64,000 nucleotides of DNA from Oscillospiraceae bacterium (GTDB lineage: Bacteria > Bacillota > Clostridia > Oscillospirales > Ruminococcaceae). The position numbers and the translations under genes are program-made. This document shows positions 1 through 7,987 of this stretch, in pieces; the first letter of the stretch is position 1, and every line of letters starts with the position of its first letter. The stretch lies in contig CP107208.1 in the NCBI GenBank assembly GCA_025758045.1, positions 1,302,001 through 1,366,000 of the forward strand, written 5' to 3'. Below the pieces are notes generated by a model. It saw nothing but the letters and a program-made list of their open reading frames with translations. It was not told the DNA's origin and did no database searches.

Positions 1-342
1 GCTGCAGGCATTTTTGCGGATATACGCCTGTATATCGTCAAAAATCGGCATCAATGCCTCGCCGTTCGGGGTTAGGCGGTAGTCTACCCGGGGCGGGACC
101 TCGCCATAATCGATGCGCTCCACCAGCCCATCGGCGGCCAGCTCCTTTAACTGGTTTGAGAGCATCTTGTGGGTCACGCCGTCCAGCAGGCGGCGCAGCT
201 CGCCATAGCGCAGGGTGCCGTGGGCGCCCACCATAAACAGGATGCGCATCTTCCATTTTCCGCTGATCTGATCCATGACTTCTTCCATTTTATCGCAGCC
301 AACATCGGCATAGCGGCAGTTACAGTTCGCGTTCGGGTGCAT
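1..342 (-). CDS. HxlR-family transcriptional regulator, partial at window edge
   Basis: The 114 codons present read without a stop to the window edge, so the C-terminus is missing. The protein begins MHPNANCNCRYADVGCDKME and carries the winged-helix pattern of the HxlR family (SGKWKMRILFMV, LRYGELRRLL, MLSNQLKELAADGLV, VDYRLTPNGEAL). HxlR proteins are small DNA-binding regulators, often of redox or aldehyde stress, and several sense through an N-terminal Cys. This one has three Cys in its first 16 residues, which would fit a thiol switch, but that is inference. The ATG at 340-342 is preceded by AGGAGG (complement of 349-354). It is divergent from the aminopeptidase gene, and the space between holds operator-like palindromes. 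Confidence 0.85.
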   Translation of the reverse strand, partial: MHPNANCNCRYADVGCDKMEEVMDQISGKWKMRILFMVGAHGTLRYGELRRLLDGVTHKMLSNQLKELAADGLVERIDYGEVPPRVDYRLTPNGEALMPIFDDIQAYIRKNACS

Positions 343-358
343 AGATAACCTCCTGGGG

Positions 359-416
359 GTACTTTCCAAAAAGTGCGTACTTGTCAAAACGGACAGTATG
401 ACTATACTGAGTATAG
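359..416. promoter_or_regulatory. operator-like palindromes between HxlR gene and M18 aminopeptidase gene
   Basis: Two dyad motifs lie between the divergent genes. An imperfect GTACTT...AAGTGC dyad is at 359-376, and CTATACT-G-AGTATAG, a perfect 7 bp inverted repeat, is at 402-416. HxlR regulators bind dyads of this general size near their own genes, so autoregulation is the likely use. That role is inferred; the symmetry is visible. Confidence 0.45.
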
Positions 417-439
417 AACAAATTTTCCTGTTTTGCAAC

Positions 440-468
440 TTGTTCCCACTGTAAGTTTGCGGTACAAT
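440..468 (+). promoter_or_regulatory. promoter of the M18 aminopeptidase operon
   Basis: A TTGTTC -35 (440-445) and TACAAT -10 (463-468) are separated by 17 bp. They lie about 70 bp upstream of the start codon and just downstream of the 402-416 palindrome. Confidence 0.6.
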
Positions 469-536
469 ATTACCGTATGACGCACCCGGGAAACAAAAGC
501 CCGGAAAAATAACAACAGTAAGGAAGAAAAGTACCT

Positions 537-1835
537 ATGCTCGATGATTTATTTGAATTTTTGCAGGGGGCAGTGACCCCCTACCACGCGGCTGCCATAG
601 CCGCGGCCTGGCTGGATGCAGCCGGTTATACCCGCCTGGAAGAAGCCGATTACTGGAACCTGGAAGCCGGCAAAGGGTACTACATTACCCGCAACGGTTC
701 CTCGGTCATCGCCTGGCGCGTGCCGGAGCATGCCATCGGTGGTTGGCGCATTGCCGCCAGCCACAGCGATTCCCCGTGCTGGAAAATTAAAAACGAGAAG
801 GTCGAAAACGACGGCTGCTCCCGCCTGAGCGTCGAAGGCTACGGCGGCATGATCATGTCTACCTGGCTGGACCGCCCGCTGACGGTGGCTGGCCGCGTCA
901 TGGTCAAGACCGAGGACGGCATCGAGAGCCGCCTTGTCAACATCGATGAGGACCTGCTGGTCATCCCGTCGCTGGCCATCCACATGCAGCGCAACGTCAA
1001 TAAGGGAAAGGAGTTCAACCCCCAGATCGACATGCAGCCGTTGTGGGGCCCCGCTGGATGCCGCACCCTGACCGATGTGCTGTGCGAGGAGCTGAACGTC
1101 CAGCCCGAGGACATCCTCGACCGCGACCTGCAGCTGGTCACCCGTCAGCAGCCTACCTGCATTGGCCCGGACGGTGAGTATCTCCTCGCCCCGCGCATCG
1201 ATGATTTGGAATGTGCCGCCACCACGCTGCTGGCCTTCCTGGATGCTGCCCCCGATTGCGACAGCGCCTGCGCCCCGGTGTGGGCCATGTTTGACAACGA
1301 GGAAGTGGGTTCCTCCAGCCGGATGGGCGCCGAGAGCAGCTACCTGCGGGATGTGCTGGACCGCATCATCGATTCGATCCCCCACAGCGCCCAGGCAAAG
1401 CAGCAGGCCATGGCAAACAGCTACATGCTCAGCGCCGACAACGCCCACGCGGCCCACCCGAACTTCCCGCAGAAAGCCGACCCATGCGCCCCGGTGCATA
1501 TGGGCGAGGGCGTTGTGCTGAAGTACAACGCCAGCCAGAAGTACACCACCAACGCCGTCAGCGGTGCGATTTTCAAGGAAATCTGCCGCAAGGCTGGTGT
1601 GCCGGTGCAGGTGTTCACCAACCGCGCCGATGAGCCGGGCGGCAGCACCCTGGGCAACCTGCAAAGCCACACGCTTCCCATCCCGATGGCGGACATTGGC
1701 CTGGCCCAGCTGGCCATGCACAGCGCGGTGGAGACTGCGGCCGTGGCCGATGCTGACCACATGATCAACGCGGTGGCGGAGTTTTACCGTGTGCATCTGC
1801 GTGCCCTGGGCGATGGCACCTACACGCTGGAATGA
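537..1835 (+). CDS. apeB: M18 family aspartyl-type aminopeptidase
   Basis: This is a cytoplasmic di-zinc aminopeptidase that removes N-terminal residues (in the family usually acidic ones) from peptides. Its 432 residues match the usual family length. Visible M18 motifs are ASHSDSP with the first metal-binding His, PRIDDL with the bridging Asp, FDNEEVGSSSRMGA with the catalytic and metal Glu residues, and a C-terminal MHSAVE with the last metal His. The start ATG is preceded by AAGGAAG. The stop codon overlaps the ATG of the next gene (ATGA), so the two are translationally coupled. The role is probably housekeeping peptide turnover. Confidence 0.93.
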   Translation: MLDDLFEFLQGAVTPYHAAAIAAAWLDAAGYTRLEEADYWNLEAGKGYYITRNGSSVIAWRVPEHAIGGWRIAASHSDSPCWKIKNEKVENDGCSRLSVEGYGGMIMSTWLDRPLTVAGRVMVKTEDGIESRLVNIDEDLLVIPSLAIHMQRNVNKGKEFNPQIDMQPLWGPAGCRTLTDVLCEELNVQPEDILDRDLQLVTRQQPTCIGPDGEYLLAPRIDDLECAATTLLAFLDAAPDCDSACAPVWAMFDNEEVGSSSRMGAESSYLRDVLDRIIDSIPHSAQAKQQAMANSYMLSADNAHAAHPNFPQKADPCAPVHMGEGVVLKYNASQKYTTNAVSGAIFKEICRKAGVPVQVFTNRADEPGGSTLGNLQSHTLPIPMADIGLAQLAMHSAVETAAVADADHMINAVAEFYRVHLRALGDGTYTLE

Positions 1836-2752
1836 TCGCCGGCCGTTACGCACCCAGCCCCAGCGGGCGGATGCACCTGGGCAACTTGATGTGCTGCCTG
1901 CTGGCCTGGCTTTCCGCCAAAAGCAAGGGCGGGCAGGTGCTATTGCGCATCGAGGACCTGGACACCCAGCGCTGCCCCCGTGTGTTTGCCGATGCCATCA
2001 TCGACGATCTGGCCTGGCTGGGCCTTGCCGCCGACGGTCCGCAACTGCCGGTCTACCAGAGTGAGAGGGCAGAAATTTACCAGCATTACTACGATATTCT
2101 GGACTGCCGCGGGCTGGTGTATCCCTGTTTTTGCAGCCGTAGCCAGCTGCATGCGGCCAGCGCACCCCACCGCAGCGACGGTCAGGTCGTCTACGCCGGG
2201 ACCTGCCGGGGGCTGACCCCCGCCGAGGTGGCCGAGCGCTGCAAGATCCGTGCCCCCGCCTGGCGCGTGCAGGTGCCGGATGAGACCATCTCCTTTACGG
2301 ACGGCCATATGGGTATGTATGAGGAAAATCTTGCCCGCGATTGCGGCGACTTTTACCTGCGCCGGGCAGACGGTGTGTTTGCCTACCAGCTGGCCGTGGT
2401 GGTGGATGATGCCCTGATGGGCGTTACCGAGGTGGTACGGGGCAGTGACCTGCTGTCCAGCACGCCGCGCCAGCTGTGGCTGTATCGGGAGCTGGGGCTG
2501 ACGCCGCCAACGTTTTACCACCTGCCGCTGCTGCTGGCCCCGGATGGCCGCCGCCTTTCCAAAAGGGACGGCGACCAAAGCCTGGAAAACCTGCGGGCCA
2601 GGTACAGCGCCGAGGAAATTATCGGCAAGCTGGCCTTTGCCTGCGGTTTGCAGGCCACGCCCCGCCCCGTGACGCCGCAAGAGCTGGCGGCGGATTTCGA
2701 CTGGGCCAAAGTTCCGAAAAATGACATTGTTTTGCCGGAAAGTATGTTTTAA
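1832..2752 (+). CDS. gluQ: glutamyl-Q tRNA(Asp) synthetase
   Basis: GluQRS is a shortened glutamyl-tRNA synthetase without an anticodon-binding domain. It attaches glutamate to the queuosine base of tRNA(Asp). The 306-residue protein has the class I signature YAPSPSGRMHLGN, the second motif RRLSKRDGD, and the Cys pair PCFCSRS followed by YAGTCRG that binds zinc in this family. The length is right for GluQRS and far too short for GltX. The start overlaps the aminopeptidase stop by four bases. The gene implies that the host makes or salvages queuosine. Confidence 0.92.
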   Translation: MIAGRYAPSPSGRMHLGNLMCCLLAWLSAKSKGGQVLLRIEDLDTQRCPRVFADAIIDDLAWLGLAADGPQLPVYQSERAEIYQHYYDILDCRGLVYPCFCSRSQLHAASAPHRSDGQVVYAGTCRGLTPAEVAERCKIRAPAWRVQVPDETISFTDGHMGMYEENLARDCGDFYLRRADGVFAYQLAVVVDDALMGVTEVVRGSDLLSSTPRQLWLYRELGLTPPTFYHLPLLLAPDGRRLSKRDGDQSLENLRARYSAEEIIGKLAFACGLQATPRPVTPQELAADFDWAKVPKNDIVLPESMF

Positions 2753-2799
2753 TTAGGTTACTGTTTTAGCATTTTTAGCAAAGGAGCAATAGAGGAACC

Positions 2800-5388
2800 A
2801 TGCAACGCTATGAGATCACCGGCATGAGCTGTGCGGCTTGTGCCAGCCATGTGGAAAAAGCGGTCTCGGCTGTGCCGGGTGTGGCTGGTGTGGCCGTAAG
2901 CCTGCTGACCAACTCGATGCAGGTAGACTACACCCCCGATGCTGACCCGGACACGACGGCCAGGCGCATCTGCAACGCCGTGGAGGCTGCCGGTTACGGC
3001 GCCAGCCTGGCCACAGCCGAAAGCGAGAACGCTGAGCTGGAGGACACAGAGACCCCAAAACTGAAAAAGCGCCTGATCGCCAGCCTGTGTTTTTTGGTGC
3101 CGCTGATGTATGTCTCAATGGGGCATATGATCGGCCTGCCGCTGCCCTCGTTTATGGAGGGCCATGGCAGTGGTGCCATGGTGTTTGCGCTGGTGCAGCT
3201 GGCGCTGACGCTGCCCGTCTGCTGGATCAACCGCGCATTCTTCATCAGCGGTTGGAAGGGCATCAAGTCCCGCGCACCGGGCATGGACGCCTTGGTCTCG
3301 ATGGGCGCGGGTGCCGCGCTTCTGTACGGCCTGTATGCTATTGTGATGATCGGCATTGGCCTGAAAAACGACGATATGGAGTTGATCATGCAGTATCGGC
3401 ATGACCTCTATTTTGAGTCTGCTGCCACGATTCTGACGCTGATCACCGTCGGAAAAACGCTGGAAGCTTACAGCAAGGGCAAGACCACCGATGCGCTGAA
3501 GAGCCTGATGAAGCTGGCTCCTCAGACAGCCTGTGTGCTGCGCGATGGCGAGCAGATAACGCTGCCGGTCAGCGAGGTGCAGATCGGGGATCTGTTTCTG
3601 GTACGCCCGGGCGAATCCATCCCCGTGGACGGCACTGTTACCGAGGGTATCTCCAGCGTGAACGAGGCCGCCCTGACCGGCGAGAGCATGCCGGTGGATA
3701 AATTTCCCGGTTCGCCTGTCAGCGCCGCCACCATCAACCAGAACGGCGCCCTGACCTGCCGGGCCGAGCGTGTTGGCCAGGACACCACCCTGTCCCAGGT
3801 CATCCGCCTGGTGCGGGACGCCGCCGCTACCAAGGCCCCGTTGGCCAAAACGGCGGATAAAGTCTCCGGCATCTTCGTACCCGCTGTTACCTGCATCGCC
3901 TTGCTGACGTTCGTTATCTGGCTGCTGCTGGGCCAGACCTTCACTTACGCGCTGGCCCGCGGTATCAGTGTGCTGGTCATCAGCTGCCCCTGCGCGCTGG
4001 GCCTGGCAACGCCTGTTGCCATCATGGTTGGCAGCGGTGTGGGCGCCAAAAATGGCATCCTGTTCAAGACCGCCGCCAGCCTGGAAACCACCGGCTACAC
4101 CGATGCTGTGCTGTTGGATAAGACCGGCACCATCACCACCGGCGAACCCAGCGTGGTCAAGATCGTGGGTACCCGCAACGTGCCTGCCAAGTTCCTGCTC
4201 AGCATGGCCGCTGGCCTGGAACTGCGCAGTGAGCACCCGTTGGCCCGTGCCATTTTGAAAGAGGCCGAAAAGGACAAGCTCTCCTACGCCACCGTTGCCG
4301 ATTTTGAGGCTGTGCCCGGCAAGGGTCTGCAGGGCAAGGTGGCCGGTAAGGTCATCGCGGGCGGCAACGCCGATTTTATCCGCGAGACCTGCGAGCTGAC
4401 CTCCGACCTGGAGCGGGCGGGCGAAGAGATGAGCCGCGACGGCGTGACCCCGCTGTACTTCTCGCTGGCCGGTAAACCGGCAGGCGTCATCGGCGTGTCT
4501 GATGTGGTCAAGCAGACCTCGGCCGAGGCCATCAGCCAGATGAAGGCCCTGGGCCTGCAGGTCGTGCTGCTGACCGGCGATAACGCCGCCACCGCCAAGC
4601 ACATTGGTGCTATGGTCGGCCTGGACGAGGACCATGTCATCGCAGGCGTCCTGCCCGCCGGTAAGGAGGCCGAAGTCCGCCGCCTGCAGGCTGCGGGCCG
4701 TGTGGCCATGGTGGGCGACGGCATCAACGATGCACCCGCCCTGACCCGTGCCGAGACCGGCATTGCCATCGGCGCTGGGGCCGACGTGGCACTGGACGCC
4801 GCCGACGTGGTGCTAGTGCGCAGCGACCTGGCCGATGTGCCCGCTGCGGTGCGTCTGTCCCGCGCGGTGGTGCGCAACATCCACCAGAACCTGTTCTGGG
4901 CGTTCTTCTACAACGCTGTCTGTATCCCGCTGGCCGCGGGCGTCTTCACCGGCATTGGCATCACGCTGAACCCGATGATCGCCTCGGCTGCCATGAGCCT
5001 TTCCAGCGTTTGCGTTGTGACCAATGCCCTGCGGCTGAACACCTTTAATCCCCGCAGCGCCGCCCATGACGCACCGCCCAAACACAAAGCCCCCGCACGG
5101 GAGCTGCCCGCAGAGACCGCGTGCGAAACCAGATCCTGCCCTGTGCAGAACAAAATAAAAACGGAGGAAGTTACTATGAAAAAGACCATCCATATCGAAG
5201 GCATGATGTGCGGCCATTGCGAGGCCACCGTGAAGAAGGCTCTGGAGGCCCTGGACGGTGTGCAGAGCGCCGAGGTCAGCCACGAGAAGGGCACCGCCAT
5301 CGTCGCCCTGACCGCTGACGTGGCTGATGCCGACCTGAAGGCCGCCGTCGAAGCCAAGGACTACACCGTAACGGGCATCGACGCATGA
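2800..5388 (+). CDS. copA: copper-translocating P1B-type ATPase with C-terminal CopZ-like domain
   Basis: This membrane pump exports copper(I) using ATP. The 862 residues hold an N-terminal heavy-metal domain (GMSCAACASH, about residues 1-70), a membrane region with the metal site SCPCALGLATP (about 393-403), the phosphorylation motif LLDKTGTITTG (about 437-447), SEHPLAR, and MVGDGINDAPAL. A second heavy-metal domain, GMMCGHCEAT, occupies residues 793-862. The tail is unusual: residues 793-862 look like a complete CopZ chaperone, its Met codon at 5176 has its own ribosome site, and the linker before it reads like a translated intergenic stretch. The acylphosphatase gene overlaps the stop (ATGA). 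The start has AGAGGAA upstream. Confidence 0.93.
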   Translation: MQRYEITGMSCAACASHVEKAVSAVPGVAGVAVSLLTNSMQVDYTPDADPDTTARRICNAVEAAGYGASLATAESENAELEDTETPKLKKRLIASLCFLVPLMYVSMGHMIGLPLPSFMEGHGSGAMVFALVQLALTLPVCWINRAFFISGWKGIKSRAPGMDALVSMGAGAALLYGLYAIVMIGIGLKNDDMELIMQYRHDLYFESAATILTLITVGKTLEAYSKGKTTDALKSLMKLAPQTACVLRDGEQITLPVSEVQIGDLFLVRPGESIPVDGTVTEGISSVNEAALTGESMPVDKFPGSPVSAATINQNGALTCRAERVGQDTTLSQVIRLVRDAAATKAPLAKTADKVSGIFVPAVTCIALLTFVIWLLLGQTFTYALARGISVLVISCPCALGLATPVAIMVGSGVGAKNGILFKTAASLETTGYTDAVLLDKTGTITTGEPSVVKIVGTRNVPAKFLLSMAAGLELRSEHPLARAILKEAEKDKLSYATVADFEAVPGKGLQGKVAGKVIAGGNADFIRETCELTSDLERAGEEMSRDGVTPLYFSLAGKPAGVIGVSDVVKQTSAEAISQMKALGLQVVLLTGDNAATAKHIGAMVGLDEDHVIAGVLPAGKEAEVRRLQAAGRVAMVGDGINDAPALTRAETGIAIGAGADVALDAADVVLVRSDLADVPAAVRLSRAVVRNIHQNLFWAFFYNAVCIPLAAGVFTGIGITLNPMIASAAMSLSSVCVVTNALRLNTFNPRSAAHDAPPKHKAPARELPAETACETRSCPVQNKIKTEEVTMKKTIHIEGMMCGHCEATVKKALEALDGVQSAEVSHEKGTAIVALTADVADADLKAAVEAKDYTVTGIDA
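5176..5388 (+). CDS. copZ: possible internally initiated CopZ-like copper chaperone (C-terminus of CopA)
   Basis: Inside copA and in the same frame, ACGGAGGAAG (5161-5170) precedes an ATG at 5176 with normal spacing. Translation from it would give a 70-residue heavy-metal-associated protein beginning MKKTIHIEGMMCGHCEAT, the usual length and layout of free CopZ. CopZ binds Cu(I) through the two Cys of MxCxxC and hands it to CopA. Two readings are possible: a gene fusion that kept an old start signal, or a live second start giving both a fused and a free chaperone. Only the sequence signals are visible; expression is inferred. Confidence 0.55.
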   Translation: MKKTIHIEGMMCGHCEATVKKALEALDGVQSAEVSHEKGTAIVALTADVADADLKAAVEAKDYTVTGIDA

Positions 5389-5663
5389 GTGTGATCCGCC
5401 GCCGCTGGCATTTCACGGGAAATGTGCAGGGTGTGGGGTTCCGCTACTTTGCTCAGTGCGCCGCCCAAAAGCTGGGCCTGACCGGATGGGTCGCCAACAA
5501 CTGGGACGGCAGCGTCACCCTGGAAGCCCAGGGCGAACGTGCCGCGCTGGATGAACTGGTGCCGATGATCGAGCGCAGCAATCGCTGGGCGCGTATCGAG
5601 GGCATGACCACCGAGACCCTGCCGCCGGAAGAGCACGAGTATAGCTTTAGCACCAGAGGATAA
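5385..5663 (+). CDS. acyP: acylphosphatase
   Basis: This small cytoplasmic enzyme hydrolyses carboxyl-phosphate bonds such as acetyl phosphate. The 92 residues fit the family. The active-site loop GNVQGVGFRYF with its catalytic Arg is present, and Asn in VANNWDGSVTLEAQG is the second catalytic residue. The ATG overlaps the copA stop (ATGA), so it is the last gene of the copA transcription unit, and a strong terminator follows. The link with copper export is positional only. Confidence 0.93.
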   Translation: MSVIRRRWHFTGNVQGVGFRYFAQCAAQKLGLTGWVANNWDGSVTLEAQGERAALDELVPMIERSNRWARIEGMTTETLPPEEHEYSFSTRG

Positions 5664-5664
5664 T

Positions 5665-5697
5665 GCAAAGCCTCCCCATTTTGGGGAGGCTTTTTGC
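5665..5697 (+). terminator. intrinsic terminator after acyP
   Basis: GCCTCCCC and GGGGAGGC arms around a short A/T loop are followed by TTTTT. The stem extends through the flanking GCAAA/TTTGC bases. Confidence 0.9.
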
Positions 5698-5710
5698 ATG
5701 GACGCGGGGT

Positions 5711-5738
5711 TTACCGAATGCCCGTAACGTGGTATAAT
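5711..5738 (+). promoter_or_regulatory. promoter of rsmI
   Basis: A consensus TATAAT (5733-5738) has a weak TTACCG -35 at 5711-5716 with a 16 bp spacer. It lies just after the acyP terminator. Confidence 0.55.
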
Positions 5739-5771
5739 AACCTATTATAGTATAGAAAAGGGGGCAGCATT

Positions 5772-6605
5772 TTGCCCGGAACATTATATTTGGTGGCAAC
5801 ACCCATCGGCAACCTAGATGATATGCCGCCGCGTGTGGCGGCCACCTTTGGTGCAGCCGATTTCATCGCGGCCGAGGATACCCGCGTGACCCTGCGGCTG
5901 CTGAACCATCTTGGCTTAAAAAAGCCGATGGTCAGTTATTATGAGCATGCGCTCCACCATGGCGAGGCCATCTTGCAGCGCATCGAAGCGGGCGAAAACT
6001 GCGCCCTGTGCAGCGATGCCGGAATGCCCTGCATCAGCGACCCCGGTGAGCAGATCGTCAAAGAGGCCCACGCCCGGGGCATCAAGGTAGTGCCGGTGCC
6101 GGCGGCTTCGGCCTGCGTGACAGCCCTCGCCGCCAGCGGTCAGCCCACGGCACGGTTCGTGTTCGAGGGTTTTCTGCCTGTCCCGAAGCGGGAGCGCCGG
6201 GAACGGCTGGACTTTTTGCAGAAGGAGACCCGCACGATGATCTTCTACGAAGCCCCCCACAAACTGCGGGGCACACTGGATGATTTGGCGGTGACCTTTG
6301 GCACGGACCGTTCGGTAAGCCTGTGCCGCGAGCTGACCAAGCTGCACGAAGAGATCAAGAAGACCACCCTCGGCGAGGCCGTCGCCTTTTACCGGGAAAA
6401 CGATCCCCGCGGCGAGTATGTGCTGGTGCTGGCGGGTGCTGACCCGACCCGGCTGGCCGAGGAAACCGCCCCCACACTGGAAGAAGCGGTGGCTGCAGCC
6501 CGCACTTTGCAGGCAGGCGGTATGCCGCCCTCGGCTGCAGCCAAACAGGCGGCGGCGGGGACGCCATTCAGCAAAGGGCAGATCTACAAAGAGCTGATCA
6601 AGTGA
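5772..6605 (+). CDS. rsmI: 16S rRNA (cytidine1402-2'-O)-methyltransferase
   Basis: RsmI methylates the ribose of C1402 in the 16S decoding centre using S-adenosylmethionine. The 277-residue protein has the tetrapyrrole-methylase fold motifs LYLVATPIGNLDDM, AAEDTRVTLRLLNH, SDAGMPCISDPG and a C-terminal region typical of RsmI. The start is a TTG at 5772, because the protein must begin just before LYLVATPIGN and an AAGGGGGCAG ribosome site lies upstream. It begins a run of closely spaced genes ending with birA. Confidence 0.93.
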   Translation: MPGTLYLVATPIGNLDDMPPRVAATFGAADFIAAEDTRVTLRLLNHLGLKKPMVSYYEHALHHGEAILQRIEAGENCALCSDAGMPCISDPGEQIVKEAHARGIKVVPVPAASACVTALAASGQPTARFVFEGFLPVPKRERRERLDFLQKETRTMIFYEAPHKLRGTLDDLAVTFGTDRSVSLCRELTKLHEEIKKTTLGEAVAFYRENDPRGEYVLVLAGADPTRLAEETAPTLEEAVAAARTLQAGGMPPSAAAKQAAAGTPFSKGQIYKELIK

Positions 6606-6614
6606 GGAACCTTC

Positions 6615-7109
6615 ATGTCCGAGACCACAAAAATCTTAGTTATTTCCGATGTGCACGGCCGCATGCGTGACCTGCGCTGGGTGCTGCAGAACGAGACCGC
6701 CGATGCCATGTTTTACCTGGGTGACGGCCTGTATGACCTGAACGGCGCGCTGGAGCTGAACAAGACCCCCGTGCCGTACCCGATCTACCGCGTGGCAGGC
6801 AACTGCGATGTGGGGTATCAGGAACCCACCGAGGGTATGGCCCCTTTTGCGGGTGTGCTGTTTTTCTACACCCACGGCCATCATTACGGCGTAAAAATGG
6901 GCAGCGAGCGGCTGGCGGAATCTGCCGGAGAGCGCGGTGCCGATGTAGCGCTGTTTGGCCACACCCATCGGCGGGAGCTGGTGCGCGGTGTGGGCACGGC
7001 GGCTACGGTGTTTAACCCGGGCAGTCTGCGGGATGGCGGCAGTTACGGCGTCATCAAGGTGACGGACGGGCAATGTGAATTTTCATGGAAGCGGGTGCCG
7101 CAGTTTTGA
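6615..7109 (+). CDS. YfcE/MJ0936-family metallophosphoesterase
   Basis: This is a small (164-residue) cytoplasmic phosphodiesterase or phosphatase of the calcineurin-like superfamily. The two-metal site is complete: SDVHG, LGDGLYD, AGNCD, THGHHYG and GHTHRRE, with NPGSLRDGG near the end. Members cleave small phosphodiesters and the physiological substrate is rarely known. It starts 9 bases after rsmI with GAGGAA upstream, and its end overlaps the likely birA start. A second, only distantly similar family member is at 62534-63079. Confidence 0.85.
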   Translation: MSETTKILVISDVHGRMRDLRWVLQNETADAMFYLGDGLYDLNGALELNKTPVPYPIYRVAGNCDVGYQEPTEGMAPFAGVLFFYTHGHHYGVKMGSERLAESAGERGADVALFGHTHRRELVRGVGTAATVFNPGSLRDGGSYGVIKVTDGQCEFSWKRVPQF

Positions 7110-7840
7110 ACGAGAGCGTAATTTATCTGCCGCAGGTCGGCAGCACCAATGCCTGGGCGAAGGAGAACATCGCCCAGTTCGGCCCGGTGGGGGCCGTGTA
7201 TACCACCGACCAAACCGCAGGCCGGGGCCGTTTGGGCCGCGGCTGGGTCGACGCGCCCGGCAAAGGGCTGTACTACACCGCCGTCATCAAAACGGATCTG
7301 GCACAGCCGTCTACGCTGCCGTTGTTCGCGTCCTTGGCTGTCTGCGACGCATTAAAGCAGCGTTATGGTATTGACTGCCAGATTAAATGGCCCAACGACC
7401 TGCTGCTGAACGGAAAAAAGATCGTGGGCATCCTTTGCGAAGTCGCGCCCGACGGGCACAGCCTGGTGGTGGGCATCGGCATCAACCTGGCCCAGCCGCA
7501 GGAATATTTCGATATGGCCGGCCTGCCCCACGGCACCAGCCTGCTTTTGCAGGGCGTCAACGTGGACCTGGACACCGACCCCGAATGGCTGGCCCAGTAT
7601 ATGACAGATTTCGGTTTTGACCGCGCCCTCTACACCTATGAGGAGCAGGGGCTTGCCCCCTACCGTGAACAGTACAAGGCCCAGTGCGTCAACCTGGGCC
7701 GCCGCGTTACCTATGATGGCGGCGCAGGTATTGCCAAGGACATTGACGAGGAGGGCCGCCTCATCGTTCACGATGAATCCGGCGACACCCACGTTTTCAC
7801 GGGCGAAGTCAGCGTCAAAGGCATCTATGGCGCGGTGTGA
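7106..7840 (+). CDS. birA: biotin--[acetyl-CoA-carboxylase] ligase, without DNA-binding domain
   Basis: Biotin protein ligase activates biotin with ATP and attaches it to a lysine of biotin carboxyl carrier proteins. The family core is present: STNAWAKEN, the biotin/AMP loop TAGRGRLGRGW, IKWPNDLLLNGKKIVGIL, and a C-terminal SH3-like part. There is no N-terminal helix-turn-helix, so this is the group I type that does not repress transcription. The start is uncertain. An ATG at 7085 overlaps the upstream gene by 25 bases, while the TTG at 7106 overlaps its stop as TTGA. I chose TTG because the family starts close to VIYLPQVGSTN. Confidence 0.85.
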   Translation: MNESVIYLPQVGSTNAWAKENIAQFGPVGAVYTTDQTAGRGRLGRGWVDAPGKGLYYTAVIKTDLAQPSTLPLFASLAVCDALKQRYGIDCQIKWPNDLLLNGKKIVGILCEVAPDGHSLVVGIGINLAQPQEYFDMAGLPHGTSLLLQGVNVDLDTDPEWLAQYMTDFGFDRALYTYEEQGLAPYREQYKAQCVNLGRRVTYDGGAGIAKDIDEEGRLIVHDESGDTHVFTGEVSVKGIYGAV

Positions 7841-7857
7841 GCATGGGCTGGGCTTTT

Positions 7858-7981
7858 GTTCCTTCTTTGCAAAGAAGGAACCGAAGAAACTCCAAACAAA
7901 AAGCAAGGCATGGGCCAACGGCCCATGCCTTGCTTTTTAATTGAAAGTTCTTTTGGTTCCTTTTCTTTCAAGAAAAGGAAC
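7858..7981. repeat. long palindromic (MITE-like) element between birA and uxuA, also serving as terminator
   Basis: Three dyads are nested here. GTTCCTTCTTTG/CAAAGAAGGAAC (7858-7881) is a perfect 24 bp palindrome. Arms at 7898-7916 and 7920-7938 (AAAAAGCAAGGCATGGGCC and complement) are a perfect 19 bp hairpin with A and T tails, so it can end transcription from both sides. GTTCCTTTTCTT/AAGAAAAGGAAC (7956-7981) mirrors the first dyad. GGAACCGAAGAAACT on the left and AGTTCTTTTGGTTCC on the right also pair roughly, so the whole 124 bp folds on itself. Related pieces lie near 33490-33545 and 33849-33875. Confidence 0.8.
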
Positions 7982-7987
7982 GAAAGC

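Noticed and set aside
549..1853. 434-codon open frame on the minus strand over the M18 aminopeptidase gene
   Set aside because: It is an antisense shadow of high-GC coding sequence, rich in Gly, Val and His, without motifs or ribosome site.
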